DNA of 27,576 bases from an uncultured Saprospiraceae bacterium (GCA_937959375.1 CALGLS010000214.1:1-27576), one strand, 5' to 3'; shown: positions 8,993 to 17,947, counted from the stretch's first letter. Numbers and translations are program-made. The notes: generated by a model from the letters alone, not told the origin.

Positions 8993-10528
8993 CTAGTAAC
9001 CAGGATTTTGGGTCAAGTTAGGATTATTGGCTATTTCGAATGGTGGAATTGGTAGTAAGTAGTCTTTAGATGAATCAAAGTTTCGCGTTTCAAGACCATT
9101 TGGTCCGAATGCTTCATCTCCTAATTTTCTTCTCACTATATCGTACCATCTTTTCTGCTCAAAGGCAAGCTCTAATCTTCTTTCCTCTAGTACATCTGCC
9201 ACTGTAGTTCCTGAGATATCCGCAGGTACAGCACTTGGAGTACCGGTTCCATCACCATTTCTTGCTCGTTCTCTAACCATATTAATCCATGTATCAGCTT
9301 CTCCCGTTCGACCAATTTCAACAGCAGCCTCAGCAGCAATTAAAAGTACTTCTGCATAACGCATCAACTGGTAGTTAGATTCCGAGTCTCGTCCGCTAGT
9401 ATTCGCTTGCGGTAAATCGCCCGCCATAGCAGTGTACTTAGAAATATGTGGACGATTCGTATTTCGAGGATCCAAGGTAGAGAATTCAGTATAGTTCAGC
9501 ACATTACCACTGTTGTCAACTGCGGTATCATCCAAATTTACTTGTTTTCTGTAGTCTCCATCATCCCAAGTTTCATATACTTTTAGAGATGGTACCATAA
9601 CAGACCATCCACCAGAAGGGTAGTAGGTTGCTTGACCGTAGAAACCTGTAAAGGCAGCAAGATAATCTCTAGACTCATCATTAATATTAGTTCCAACGAA
9701 GTCTATTACGAAAATTGGCTCCGAAGAAAAATCGGTATTCTCTGCATGAAAGATATTACGATAATCTGGCTCCAATGCTAAGTCGTATGTTCCTGCCTTG
9801 TTAATGATATCCGTCGCTTCATCGTAGGCTGATTGATATTCTCCAATGGTGAGGTAAGCACTAGCCAGAAAAGCACTAGCTGCTGCTTTCCCAGGAAGGG
9901 ATCTATCAGCTCGTGAGTTTGGCAACCACTCTTTAGCAAATTCAAAATCTGCGATGATGTTTTCATACACAGTTGCCACAGGTGTTCTTTCTGCCACTGT
10001 TGCATCCACAGTAGTAGTGGTTTCATCCAAATATGGAATGTCTCCAAAAAGTCTGACCAAGTGGTAGTAAGCCATAGCTCTGATGAATCGCGCTCGTCCT
10101 TCAATCTCTTCTTTTACCCCTGCATCTTGCTCTTCAAGAACCTCTAACTCTCGAAGGGTTTCATTGGCACCTCTTACTACTTGATAGAGGCGAGGCCAAA
10201 AACTTCTTTCAGGATCAGACTGATTTAAAAGGAGTGGATTACTCGCTGAAACAGCAAATAGATCGTGTTCAATTCTTTCAGCTGCAGTTGTAGGATTTCC
10301 AATCGCTACCATATCTGAACGCAGCATCGTTGTTAAGCCCATACCTCTAGACATGAAAGCTCTAGCAGGTAAATTGGCATACGCACCAGCAATCGTAGTT
10401 TCGACTGTTTCCAAATCGACCGTTCGCTCATCTGGCTCTAATTGACTTATCGCATCTTCTTCTAAACTCGAACATCCCACTATTGATAAACCAAGTATCA
10501 AGGCGAATAAATAGTTATACTTTTTCAT
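8993..10528 (-). CDS. SusD/RagB-family outer-membrane glycan-binding lipoprotein
   Basis: The 511-residue product has a lipoprotein signal (MKKYNYLFALILGLSIVGC, lipidated Cys19) followed by SSLEE, a usual surface-exposure context. The rest shows the helical TPR-rich SusD pattern, with GRARFIRAMAYYHLVRLFGDIPY near 145-167, YAEVLLIAAEAAVEIGR near 389-405 and the C-terminal LEERRLELAFEQKRWYDIVRR, all hallmarks of the RagB/SusD family. It caps the SusC barrel and captures oligosaccharides. It starts 20 bp after susC stops and is followed by a strong terminator, so the two form one operon. The alginate specificity is inferred from the neighbours. Confidence 0.96.
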   Translation of the reverse strand: MKKYNYLFALILGLSIVGCSSLEEDAISQLEPDERTVDLETVETTIAGAYANLPARAFMSRGMGLTTMLRSDMVAIGNPTTAAERIEHDLFAVSASNPLLLNQSDPERSFWPRLYQVVRGANETLRELEVLEEQDAGVKEEIEGRARFIRAMAYYHLVRLFGDIPYLDETTTTVDATVAERTPVATVYENIIADFEFAKEWLPNSRADRSLPGKAAASAFLASAYLTIGEYQSAYDEATDIINKAGTYDLALEPDYRNIFHAENTDFSSEPIFVIDFVGTNINDESRDYLAAFTGFYGQATYYPSGGWSVMVPSLKVYETWDDGDYRKQVNLDDTAVDNSGNVLNYTEFSTLDPRNTNRPHISKYTAMAGDLPQANTSGRDSESNYQLMRYAEVLLIAAEAAVEIGRTGEADTWINMVRERARNGDGTGTPSAVPADISGTTVADVLEERRLELAFEQKRWYDIVRRKLGDEAFGPNGLETRNFDSSKDYLLPIPPFEIANNPNLTQNPGY

Positions 10529-10548
10529 TTTAATAATTTTTTATTGAT

Positions 10549-13500
10549 TTAGAATCTTAAGTTGACACCAAAAGTAAATGACCTAAGGTTAGGGTAATTA
10601 CCAAAATCGTGTCCTTGAATAACATTATCATCTCCACTTCTTTCACCACCACTACCAAAGTAACTTACTTCAGGATCCAATCCAGAATAGTTTGTGAAGG
10701 TTAGTAAGTTCTGAGCACTAATAGAAAGTCTTGCTGAACTGATTCCTGCTTTTTGCAAAATGTTATTAGTAGGTAAACTATAACCTAATGATAAATTCTT
10801 AAGTCTTACATAAGTTCCGTCTTCTACGAAACGAGATGAGCGCTCTCTTCCTCTAATGCCTGCTCTAGGTATATCAGTATTTGTGTTCTCAGGTGTCCAA
10901 GCGTTTAATACATCTGTTAAGCCATTACTGTCACCATTATATAATTGAACAGCTGTCAGGTTATAAATGTCTCCACCTACAGCCCCTTGAAAAAAGATAT
11001 TTAGATCAAAGTTTTTGTAAGTAAAAGTATTGGTAATACCAAAGTTAAAGTCTGGATTTGGATCCCCAATAATCTGTCTGTCATTGTCATCAATTACGCC
11101 ATTAAAACTACCTTCTTCATCTAGAACTTCAGCGAACATAGGCTCTCCAGGTATTGCGTTTCCATCTTCATCTAAAGACGATTCTAGTAAAGCTGTACCG
11201 TCAGGAATAGCACCACCTTGATATACACCTTGGTAATCTAATCCCCAAAATAAACCAAGCGCTTCACCCTCTCGTAAGATGTAGGTATTACCACCGGCGA
11301 AATAACCAGGAGCACCACTACCTAAAATCTCTGATCCTCCAGATAAGGCCACTATTTTATTTCTGTTTCTTGAAAAGTTAAAATTAGTAGTCCATCTAAA
11401 ATCTCTTTTATTGATGTTGTTTGAAGTTAAAGAAACCTCAATTCCACGATTATTAATAGAACCAACATTTCTAAGAACGTCTAAATCAGATGTTCCTAAG
11501 TAAAAATTAGATGCTCTATCTACAGCTAACAAATCTTCTGTGTCAATGTTGTAATAGTCTAGACTAAATGTAATTCTATCTTGCCATAAACCAACATCCA
11601 TTCCTAGGTTTGTTTGGTATGAAGTTTCCCACTTCAAATTTGGGTTTGCTTCACGAGCTAGGTTTACACCAAATTCTCCACCAACCTCTGAAGGTGGCTG
11701 AACACGATAGATTGAAAGTGACTCGTAAGGGCCAATAGCTTGATTACCCGTTAAACCATAACTAGCTCTAATCTTAAGGTTAGAAATTGTCTTGTTATCG
11801 ATCAAGAAACTTTCTCTTGACACCTTCCATCCAAGTGCAACAGAAGGGAAAATTGCATATTTATTATTTGCTGCAAAGTTTGATGCTCCATCTCTACGAA
11901 CAGTAGTAGTAAGTAGGTATTTGTCAGCCCAATCAAAATTAACTCGACCAAAAACAGACTCTATTTCTGATTCAGAGAAACGAGAATCAACAGTACGCTG
12001 ATCGATCTGCCCCGCTTCTAGGTTATACCATGAAAACGCATCAGTCAATAGTCCTCGTGCACCTGCTTCAAATCCTTCAGTGGTACTTTTTTGGTATGAA
12101 TGACCAACTGTTGCTGTTACATTACCTTTCCCAACTCCTTTGGTATACGTTAAGTAATTTTCATTAAGTAGTCTTGTTCTCTTTACCGATTCTAGAAAGG
12201 CTCCACCAGCAGAAAGAACAAATGTTTGTGGTTTAAAATAACCTTCCGTACTGTTTTGAGTTCTGTAACCCAAAGTAGTTTTAAAATTCAATCCCTTCAA
12301 GATCTCAAAATCTGCATACACATTCGTTCTTGAATTATCCGTTTTGGTTTCATTCGTAATCTGTGTTGCTACAGCCCACGGATTTTCTATATCATCTCCC
12401 ACTGTATTTTGAGAAAAATTTCCTTCGTCATCAAATCGTCCAACATCAGGCGCAAATCTGAACGCTAAAGAAACAACGTCGTCTCCACCACCGTTTACAG
12501 AACCAATAGCATCACTTCCTGTCGATTGAGTTGAAACACCATCTTGATCACTTCGACTAGCAATGCTGTTCATTCCAATTTTTAATCTTTTACCAACTTT
12601 TGCATCTACGTTTGCTAGAAACTGAATTTTTTCGAACTCAGAATTAACAATGATACCTGTTTGGTTAAAATAAGTACCAGATACATAGTAGTTCACATTT
12701 TCACTACCTCCAGAAACGGAGAGTTGGTGGTTTTGTGTATTTCCAATTCTATAAATTTCGTCTTGCCAATCTGTTTTAGCTGATCCTTGCGCATAAGGAG
12801 GATCTCCTGCATTAGAACGGATCATATTTTGATATTGAGCAAATCCGTTTGCATCAAGCAAATCTAATCTATTGGTCGTTTCTTGAGAAGAGTAACTAGA
12901 GTTAAGCTCTACGGTTGTTTTTCCTGTCTTACCTTTTTTAGTAGTTACAAGAATAACTCCTCCAGAACCTCTTGATCCATAAATTGCAGTAGCAGATGCA
13001 TCTTTCAATATCTCTACCGACTCAATGTCATTTTGTTGCGGAAAAGCAGCTCCAACGAAACCGTCAACCACTACAAGTGGGTCACTACTTGCATTAAGTG
13101 ATGAACTACCTCGAACTCGAATAGAGATATCCGCACCGGGTTCACCACCATTCTGTGTTTGAACAACTACTCCGGCCGCACGACCTTGAAGTGCTTGCCC
13201 AGCATTTAATAATGGAAAGGCTTGTAATTCTTTAGAATTTACAGAGGATACACTACCCGTGACATCACTCTTTTTTACAGTTCCATAACCGATGACTACA
13301 ACTTCCTCTAATATTTCTTCATTTACACCTAAGGTGATATTGAGGTTTTTTTGTCCATTTACAGAGACGTTTTGCGTTTCATAACCTGTGTATGAAAATT
13401 CCAGTACAGCGTCTGAGGCTGCTTGTACACTAAAACCACCATCGACATCAGTAGCTGTACCTACATTAGTTCCTTTAACAATAACTGTAACTCCAATTAA

Positions 13501-13641
13501 AGCGTCACCGCTTTCACTAGTGACCTTACCGCTAATGACTTCTTGTGCATTTGCACTCATAGAACCAAAGCAGATAAACAGAGCAATGAGCCAGACCGCT
13601 TCTTTGGTACGTTTAATAATTTTTTGTAAAAAATAATTCAT
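10549..13641 (-). CDS. SusC/RagA-family TonB-dependent outer-membrane transporter
   Basis: The 1030-residue product has a signal peptide ending near ANAQ (residue 33), a carboxypeptidase-D regulatory-like beta-sandwich (about 36-115, with GKVTSESGDALIGVTVIVKG), the SusC signature EEVVVIGYGT, a plug domain (about 125-235, with VRGSSSLNASSDPLVVVDG and ILKDASATAIYGSRGSGGV) and a C-terminal beta-barrel ending in the outer-membrane signature FGVNLRF with terminal Phe. It imports oligosaccharides with energy from TonB. It is first in the susCD operon. A candidate promoter at 13812-13844 abuts an operator at 13845-13860, which predicts repression without alginate products. Confidence 0.97.
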   Translation of the reverse strand: MNYFLQKIIKRTKEAVWLIALFICFGSMSANAQEVISGKVTSESGDALIGVTVIVKGTNVGTATDVDGGFSVQAASDAVLEFSYTGYETQNVSVNGQKNLNITLGVNEEILEEVVVIGYGTVKKSDVTGSVSSVNSKELQAFPLLNAGQALQGRAAGVVVQTQNGGEPGADISIRVRGSSSLNASSDPLVVVDGFVGAAFPQQNDIESVEILKDASATAIYGSRGSGGVILVTTKKGKTGKTTVELNSSYSSQETTNRLDLLDANGFAQYQNMIRSNAGDPPYAQGSAKTDWQDEIYRIGNTQNHQLSVSGGSENVNYYVSGTYFNQTGIIVNSEFEKIQFLANVDAKVGKRLKIGMNSIASRSDQDGVSTQSTGSDAIGSVNGGGDDVVSLAFRFAPDVGRFDDEGNFSQNTVGDDIENPWAVATQITNETKTDNSRTNVYADFEILKGLNFKTTLGYRTQNSTEGYFKPQTFVLSAGGAFLESVKRTRLLNENYLTYTKGVGKGNVTATVGHSYQKSTTEGFEAGARGLLTDAFSWYNLEAGQIDQRTVDSRFSESEIESVFGRVNFDWADKYLLTTTVRRDGASNFAANNKYAIFPSVALGWKVSRESFLIDNKTISNLKIRASYGLTGNQAIGPYESLSIYRVQPPSEVGGEFGVNLAREANPNLKWETSYQTNLGMDVGLWQDRITFSLDYYNIDTEDLLAVDRASNFYLGTSDLDVLRNVGSINNRGIEVSLTSNNINKRDFRWTTNFNFSRNRNKIVALSGGSEILGSGAPGYFAGGNTYILREGEALGLFWGLDYQGVYQGGAIPDGTALLESSLDEDGNAIPGEPMFAEVLDEEGSFNGVIDDNDRQIIGDPNPDFNFGITNTFTYKNFDLNIFFQGAVGGDIYNLTAVQLYNGDSNGLTDVLNAWTPENTNTDIPRAGIRGRERSSRFVEDGTYVRLKNLSLGYSLPTNNILQKAGISSARLSISAQNLLTFTNYSGLDPEVSYFGSGGERSGDDNVIQGHDFGNYPNLRSFTFGVNLRF

Positions 13642-13680
13642 TAGTTAATAAATTTAGAAGATTATAGGTTAAAATGTTTT

Positions 13681-13800
13681 CTAATCGCAAAAACGCTGAA
13701 GCTGTTTAAGCATTATGGATTTTTTAACAACTTCACTTAGTAAAGCTAGCTGTAGTTCTTCAAAACGACTAGATTCTTTCTTAGGTTGGATGGTTTTCAT
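13681..13800 (-). CDS. Candidate 39-residue small protein or leader ORF upstream of susC
   Basis: An ATG at 13800 opens a 39-codon frame (MKTIQPKKESSRFEELQLA...) ending 39 bp before susC. The predicted peptide is charged and amphipathic, with no signal peptide. It starts about 12 bp after the predicted -7 element of the susC promoter, so it would be the first ORF on the transcript. A longer in-frame reading from 13920 runs through the operator and is not believable. The frame also contains a repeat-type hairpin (13697-13735), so it could simply be open by chance. Confidence 0.3.
   Translation of the reverse strand: MKTIQPKKESSRFEELQLALLSEVVKKSIMLKQLQRFCD
13697..13735. repeat. GAAGYTGTT hairpin in the susC leader
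   Basis: Arms TGAAGCTGTT (13697-13706) and AACAACTTCA (13726-13735) are inverted around a 19-nt loop. Read on the minus strand the arms are identical to those of the hairpin after the regulator at 3463-3491. Confidence 0.45.
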
Positions 13801-13811
13801 CCAATGATTGT

Positions 13812-13844
13812 CAAATTTACGAAACTGTGTAATAATTAAGCAAT
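13812..13844 (-). promoter_or_regulatory. Putative susCD promoter
   Basis: On the minus strand, ATTG (13844-13841) is followed after 21 bp by TAAATTTG (13819-13812), a perfect match to the Bacteroidota -7 consensus TAnnTTTG with acceptable spacing to the -33 TTG. The operator at 13845-13860 abuts the -33 element, which would let the repressor block sigma-factor contact. Confidence 0.55.
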
Positions 13845-13860
13845 AATTGGTCAACCAATT
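13845..13860. promoter_or_regulatory. Operator, site 5 (susCD)
   Basis: AATTGGTCAACCAATT is identical to sites 1 and 3. It lies 203 bp before susC and directly upstream of the putative promoter. Confidence 0.82.
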
Positions 13861-13948
13861 TGAGGTCAATAAAATATATTTTTTTATTATCATTTGTTCC
13901 CCTAATATTTTGTTTTTCAATAGTCGAAAACTTCATGAATAGATTTCG

Positions 13949-13995
13949 AGATGTGTTGTCACAAGTTTTAAAGTTCTAGGACAAATAACACATCT
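13949..13995. repeat. Hairpin after the beta-helix gene stop
   Basis: AGATGTGTT (13949-13957) and AACACATCT (13987-13995) are inverted, ending 1 bp from the stop codon at 13997. There is no U-tract on the minus strand, so a terminator role is uncertain. Confidence 0.35.
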
Positions 13996-13996
13996 A

Positions 13997-16186
13997 TTAC
14001 TGAATGATGAACTTCCTTTTAAAGAGAACATCTTCTGTGTCCTGAATTTCTAGAATATAAATTCCTTGCGCTGTATTTTTACATTTGTGCTGATAACCAA
14101 TTCCTTCAAACTTAAAGTGATCTACCGTTCGACCATGTAAATCAAAAATCCTGACGGTATAAGATCCCATCTCCTTCATTTCAATGCTTAGTTCTTGGTT
14201 TTGCGTTGGGTTTGGATATACGAGTATTTCCAATCGCTCTTGTTCCTCCTCTTCTTCCTCCTCTTCGGATGGCGGCGGATCTCCTCCTAAGATAGCTACT
14301 CTAGTAACGTTTGTATACCCATTATTGTCCGTAGCAATAGCCTGTAAGTAATGTACTTCATGAGAAAGATTCTGAATCGTAGTCGTTAAATTAGTGAATA
14401 TGTAAGGTGCTTCATCATCTGTCCCAACGGGTTCTCCATTGATAAGCAACTTCACATTTTCAACAGTTCCATCACTATCCGAAGCCGCAACTTGAATATC
14501 ACCTCCTTCCCAAATGGACACATCAATAGTATCAGTCGGGGTTATAAAACTTACATTAGGTATCTCCCCAAAAAATCCTCCATCATAAAAATTTCCATCT
14601 CCACCCCATGCAGCTAATAAATCATATATTTCTCCTGATTGCTGCTCAGGAATTAAAATATTATCAACGGCACTGTCGCCCAATCGATCTTCTAACTGCT
14701 GGATATAAAGACTTCTCGGTTGCACATTAGTACCCCAACTTTCCCAATAACCTTCTCCTGTCTGATTAGTACCGATACAGCCGATGCCCCAATTTATGGA
14801 ACCATGTGGACTGTCTACCCGAAACTCTCCGTTATAAGATGCGATATTCCAAAACATGGTTTGAGCACCGGACCATCCGTGTCCAGTACCAGCGCTACCT
14901 CGGTTCCAAACCCTTGTAGAACCTCCGCGAAGGTTATCAAAAAGAGTACCCGTAGCCCATCTATGATGAGGACCAATATCTGATTGAGCACTTTCCGCAA
15001 GACCATCCAAAAAGACATTTGGTCCTGTGACTCTTGATCCTGTTACAAAATCATGTCGCCCGTTTTTTGCATAACAGCGTTGAAATAGATTTCCCAATCC
15101 CTCTTGTATCGCAAAAGAATATCTTCTGCCTCCTAAAACAGGAGACTTAGGGTCAATATATGCGCAATCTTGAACGGTCGTAAAATTAGCATCTTCAATA
15201 TTTACAGTGCTAAAGACAAGGTATTGACCTGTTACTTGTTTTACCCAACAATTTTCTGAATCTCTTAGTCTCACAGCAGTCCAAGCATGCGACTCATCTA
15301 AATTACCATCATAAAAAGATTGGATTCTCATGTTTTCAATACCGCAATGACTGATGCGGCTTGATGATTGAATTTTCGAAATTGACCCACCACCATATAT
15401 CGCTTCCATCACATCAACTATAGGAATATTTATGAAAATAGTGTTGTCAGAAATAGCCGTAATTATTCGTTCGTGATCAATTGTATAAGAGCTGGGTGTC
15501 CAGCCTACGCATCCACTTTCTCCTCCACATAAGGTTTCTTGATCCATACCTAATTCATCGATCCAGAACTGGTTTGGTTTTCTGGTGACTACAATTTTTT
15601 CTCCCACTTCAAAATCGGATGCATCCGCAACCTCAAAGGAATAGGATCCTACTGGTACATAATCGGTTAGTATAGTTTGTTCGGATTGTGCATTTTTACT
15701 AATCCCACTTGAACCCAAAATGCTGATAATACTATGTTTACCTCGCGGGTTTGAATGTAGAACAGTTCCATTTAGTCCTTGGCCTTCACCTCTCAAAACT
15801 ACTCCGGAGGCTCTGATTGCCAAAAAGTTTTCTAAACTATAATGCCCTGCTTTAATTAGTACTACTCCTCGAAATCCATTTTCATCAGGTTCCAGTGCTT
15901 CGACTAGATCTATCGCATCCTGGATTCTTTGTGCATCATCTCCCTCCTCGGGGATAACTGTAACCTTAACTGGAATGTCAGTAGGTAGTGAAACGCCTCC
16001 TCCCATATAACCAGCATAAGAAAAGTCTGGAATGGTGTTCACCTCATTGGATTGCCCTTCCATAGCGAAAGGAACATAAGTTAATTCACCTTGATCTAAG
16101 TAGACCCATTGAGAGGCATTTTGACCATGAGTTAAGTGAACACCAAAAAGACAAAAAGTTAGAAATAATAATCGTTGAATATGCAT
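13997..16186 (-). CDS. Secreted right-handed beta-helix (pectate-lyase-superfamily-like) protein, T9SS cargo
   Basis: The 729-residue product has a signal peptide (MHIQRLLFLTFCLFGVHLTHGQ). A pectate_lyase_3-like beta-helix follows from about residue 82 (DDAQRIQDAIDLVEAL, then GHYSLENFLAIRASGVVLRGEGQG at 115-138) to about 500. Conserved-looking segments include GRHDFVTGSR (377-386), PHHRWATGTLFDN (406-418) and HGWSGAQTMFWN (436-447), good candidates for the active-site face. An Ig-like domain (about 543-633), a run of eight Glu (641-648) and a T9SS type A tail (from VYPNPTQN, 657) complete it. I do not recognise a named lyase family with confidence. Its place between susCD and the glycan-binding lipoprotein suggests an alginate lyase, epimerase or ancillary hydrolase. 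No operator lies directly before it; a MITE-like element sits 17 bp upstream of its start. Confidence 0.8.
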   Translation of the reverse strand: MHIQRLLFLTFCLFGVHLTHGQNASQWVYLDQGELTYVPFAMEGQSNEVNTIPDFSYAGYMGGGVSLPTDIPVKVTVIPEEGDDAQRIQDAIDLVEALEPDENGFRGVVLIKAGHYSLENFLAIRASGVVLRGEGQGLNGTVLHSNPRGKHSIISILGSSGISKNAQSEQTILTDYVPVGSYSFEVADASDFEVGEKIVVTRKPNQFWIDELGMDQETLCGGESGCVGWTPSSYTIDHERIITAISDNTIFINIPIVDVMEAIYGGGSISKIQSSSRISHCGIENMRIQSFYDGNLDESHAWTAVRLRDSENCWVKQVTGQYLVFSTVNIEDANFTTVQDCAYIDPKSPVLGGRRYSFAIQEGLGNLFQRCYAKNGRHDFVTGSRVTGPNVFLDGLAESAQSDIGPHHRWATGTLFDNLRGGSTRVWNRGSAGTGHGWSGAQTMFWNIASYNGEFRVDSPHGSINWGIGCIGTNQTGEGYWESWGTNVQPRSLYIQQLEDRLGDSAVDNILIPEQQSGEIYDLLAAWGGDGNFYDGGFFGEIPNVSFITPTDTIDVSIWEGGDIQVAASDSDGTVENVKLLINGEPVGTDDEAPYIFTNLTTTIQNLSHEVHYLQAIATDNNGYTNVTRVAILGGDPPPSEEEEEEEEQERLEILVYPNPTQNQELSIEMKEMGSYTVRIFDLHGRTVDHFKFEGIGYQHKCKNTAQGIYILEIQDTEDVLFKRKFIIQ

Positions 16187-16203
16187 AATTCATTTTTAAA
16201 TAA

Positions 16204-16357
16204 GAGCATGTTTAAATTTAGTTTCCAATGAAAATCAAGAGTTTATGGTTCTCGCTAACAATTTTTTAATGAGTTTAGCAAGCTAACTGAATTCTAAAAT
16301 TGGACGCGAGGTTCATAAAATATTGATTTGCAATTAAATGGAAATTTAAACATGCTC
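16204..16357. mobile_element. MITE-like element with 16-bp terminal inverted repeats and TAA target duplication
   Basis: The ends GAGCATGTTTAAATTT are perfect inverted repeats, flanked by TAA at 16201-16203 and 16358-16360. The interior is an imperfect palindrome centred on TTAGCAAGCTAA, so the 154-bp unit folds into one long hairpin. There is no transposase. A 3-bp TNA duplication and GAGC ends recall the IS5 family (IS1031-type), suggesting mobilisation in trans by such an element; this assignment is inference. Confidence 0.7.
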
Positions 16358-16482
16358 TAACTTCCTTATCAGAATTCGGGAGATAAAATTATAATTCGAA
16401 ACATAGTTAGTTCCAGTTCAGCTAAAGATTTGATAGCTAAGCTGTCTTTTGGGGAGAGGATAAAGAACCACAAATGTATTCT

Positions 16483-16519
16483 AAAACAAAAAGAGGAATG
16501 CCTGAATAGACACTCCTCT
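16483..16519 (-). terminator. Intrinsic terminator of the PKD lipoprotein gene
   Basis: On the minus strand AGAGGAGTG (16519-16511) pairs with CATTCCTCT (16500-16492) around a 10-nt loop and is followed by TTTTGTTTT. It lies about 50 bp after the stop at 16570, so the lipoprotein gene is probably monocistronic. Confidence 0.8.
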
Positions 16520-16569
16520 TTTATAAATGGAACTTTATGTTCCATACAAATCATTAACTTACTAAAAGA

Positions 16570-17667
16570 TTATTGATCTTCCCCTACAGTAACGTCTGTA
16601 CTGTTTTGGTGATAAGGAGAAGCATCATTAGTAACATTTCCATCAGCATCTATAGGATCCAAGTTATCTCCTGCAGTATAACCTTGGAAGTTATCTTCCC
16701 AAAATACTACTTCAGAACCTGAATCAGAAGAATAGATCACGATGTCATCAACATGGTATACACCATCAGAAATAGCTGAATTTCCAGCATATTTCCATTG
16801 GAAATTATGCGCACCATCTTTAGTCGCTTCTAAGTGACCAGGCTCGTCACCTGCACCACCGTTAGTCGTACTTACTGCATCAGTGATTACAGTTTGACCA
16901 CCAATTGCAACGCTATACGTTGGTAAATTGGTACCATCAGCAGACCAGCTGATCTCAACAGGAACCCAAACGTTAGGCATTCCTTCTGGGAAATTAGCAG
17001 CTGCAATAGTTGCATCAGAAGCTCCTTCACGGAATTCGTGTGGCGCATTATCCTTCAGTCTTACTTCAACCATTGCAAAGTCACCAGTTGTAGAATTACC
17101 TGAAACGTTAATAAAGCCATCCTGAATATCCATCATAGATCCTTCAGCTACTCTGTAATTAAAAGTAATTCTTCCGCTTCGGATAGAATCTACAGGAGCT
17201 AATCTAAGCTCACCAGTATCATCATCTCGTGTATCGGTAATGACTGCATATCTGTTCTTAGGTGCAGTAACTTCAATTGTTTCAGTAGTTGTGTTTTCTA
17301 CTCCATCAGAAGCAGTTGCAGTCAGTGTTACAGTGTAAGTACCTTCCTCAGAAAAGGTATGTGAAGGGTTCTCATCAGTAGATGTACCGTCTCCACCAAA
17401 ATCCCAAGATGAATCAAAACTAGTATCCGTAATTCCATTTACTACAGAGTTGTTCGTAAAAGCATACGTCAAAGAATTGTCAGCATCAACCTGAGATGTG
17501 AAACTTGCAACAACCGTTGAAGGATCGGGATTAACAGGGTCTACCGTGACATCGTCATCACCACCACAAGAGGTGATCAAGGTAACTGAGAAAAACAAGG
17601 CAGCCATTAAAATGATGCTCTTGTTGAATTTAGTTAATACATTTTTCATGTTTACTATTTTTTCCAT
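16570..17667 (-). CDS. PKD-domain lipoprotein, probable surface alginate-binding protein
   Basis: The 365-residue product carries a lipoprotein signal ending LITSC (Cys34; an alternative start at M7, 17649, shortens the leader) followed by GGDDD, an acidic context common in surface-exposed Bacteroidota lipoproteins. A PKD domain spans about 50-135 (SSWDFGGDGTSTDENPSHTFSEEGTYTVTLT). The C-terminal 230 residues are predicted beta-rich (for example GRITFNYRVAEG, YHVDDIVIYSSDSG) and probably a carbohydrate-binding sandwich. No lyase catalytic motif is visible. It occupies the place of the SusE/SusF-like surface glycan-binding proteins that partner SusCD, although it is separated from them by the beta-helix gene. 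It has its own upstream region with two good operators and one decayed operator in a tandem repeat, and its own terminator. Confidence 0.82.
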   Translation of the reverse strand: MEKIVNMKNVLTKFNKSIILMAALFFSVTLITSCGGDDDVTVDPVNPDPSTVVASFTSQVDADNSLTYAFTNNSVVNGITDTSFDSSWDFGGDGTSTDENPSHTFSEEGTYTVTLTATASDGVENTTTETIEVTAPKNRYAVITDTRDDDTGELRLAPVDSIRSGRITFNYRVAEGSMMDIQDGFINVSGNSTTGDFAMVEVRLKDNAPHEFREGASDATIAAANFPEGMPNVWVPVEISWSADGTNLPTYSVAIGGQTVITDAVSTTNGGAGDEPGHLEATKDGAHNFQWKYAGNSAISDGVYHVDDIVIYSSDSGSEVVFWEDNFQGYTAGDNLDPIDADGNVTNDASPYHQNSTDVTVGEDQ

Positions 17668-17738
17668 TTTATTAAAAAATATGATTGATTATATACTTAA
17701 TCTAGATTAGATATCGACGAAAAATACGCCGAATATCC

Positions 17739-17754
17739 AATTGGTTCACCAATT
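17739..17754. promoter_or_regulatory. Operator, site 6
   Basis: AATTGGTTCACCAATT has perfect 7-bp arms and lies 71 bp before the PKD lipoprotein start, in the first tandem-repeat unit. Confidence 0.8.
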
Positions 17755-17841
17755 TAGGCTGAACTAATTAAACCACCAAACATTTTGATTGATTTTTATA
17801 TATGTCGATTAGATATAGACATAAAATAGGACAAATCTCCT

Positions 17842-17857
17842 AATTGGTTCACCAATT
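17842..17857. promoter_or_regulatory. Operator, site 7
   Basis: AATTGGTTCACCAATT is identical to site 6, in the second repeat unit, 103 bp further upstream. Confidence 0.78.
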
Positions 17858-17947
17858 TAGGGTGAACTAATTAAACCACCAAACATTTTGATTATTTTTT
17901 ATGTGTGTCGATTAGATGTAGGAATAAAACTTGTTGAATCCTCCAGT

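Larger units (their letters stand above)
16187..16569. other. Intergenic region with a MITE-like element and terminator
   Basis: The 383-bp gap holds the 16204-16357 inverted-repeat element and the terminator at 16483-16519. No operator and no TAnnTTTG promoter element is visible before the beta-helix gene. A 61-codon open frame at 16369-16554 overlaps the terminator and is not credible as a gene. Confidence 0.65.

Noticed and set aside
13681..13920. 79-codon version of the ORF upstream of susC
   Set aside because: Its first half translates straight through the operator and promoter; only the last 39 codons are a possible gene.
16369..16554. 61-codon minus-strand ORF between the MITE-like element and the PKD gene
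   Set aside because: It overlaps the intrinsic terminator, has no credible start context and no recognisable protein character.
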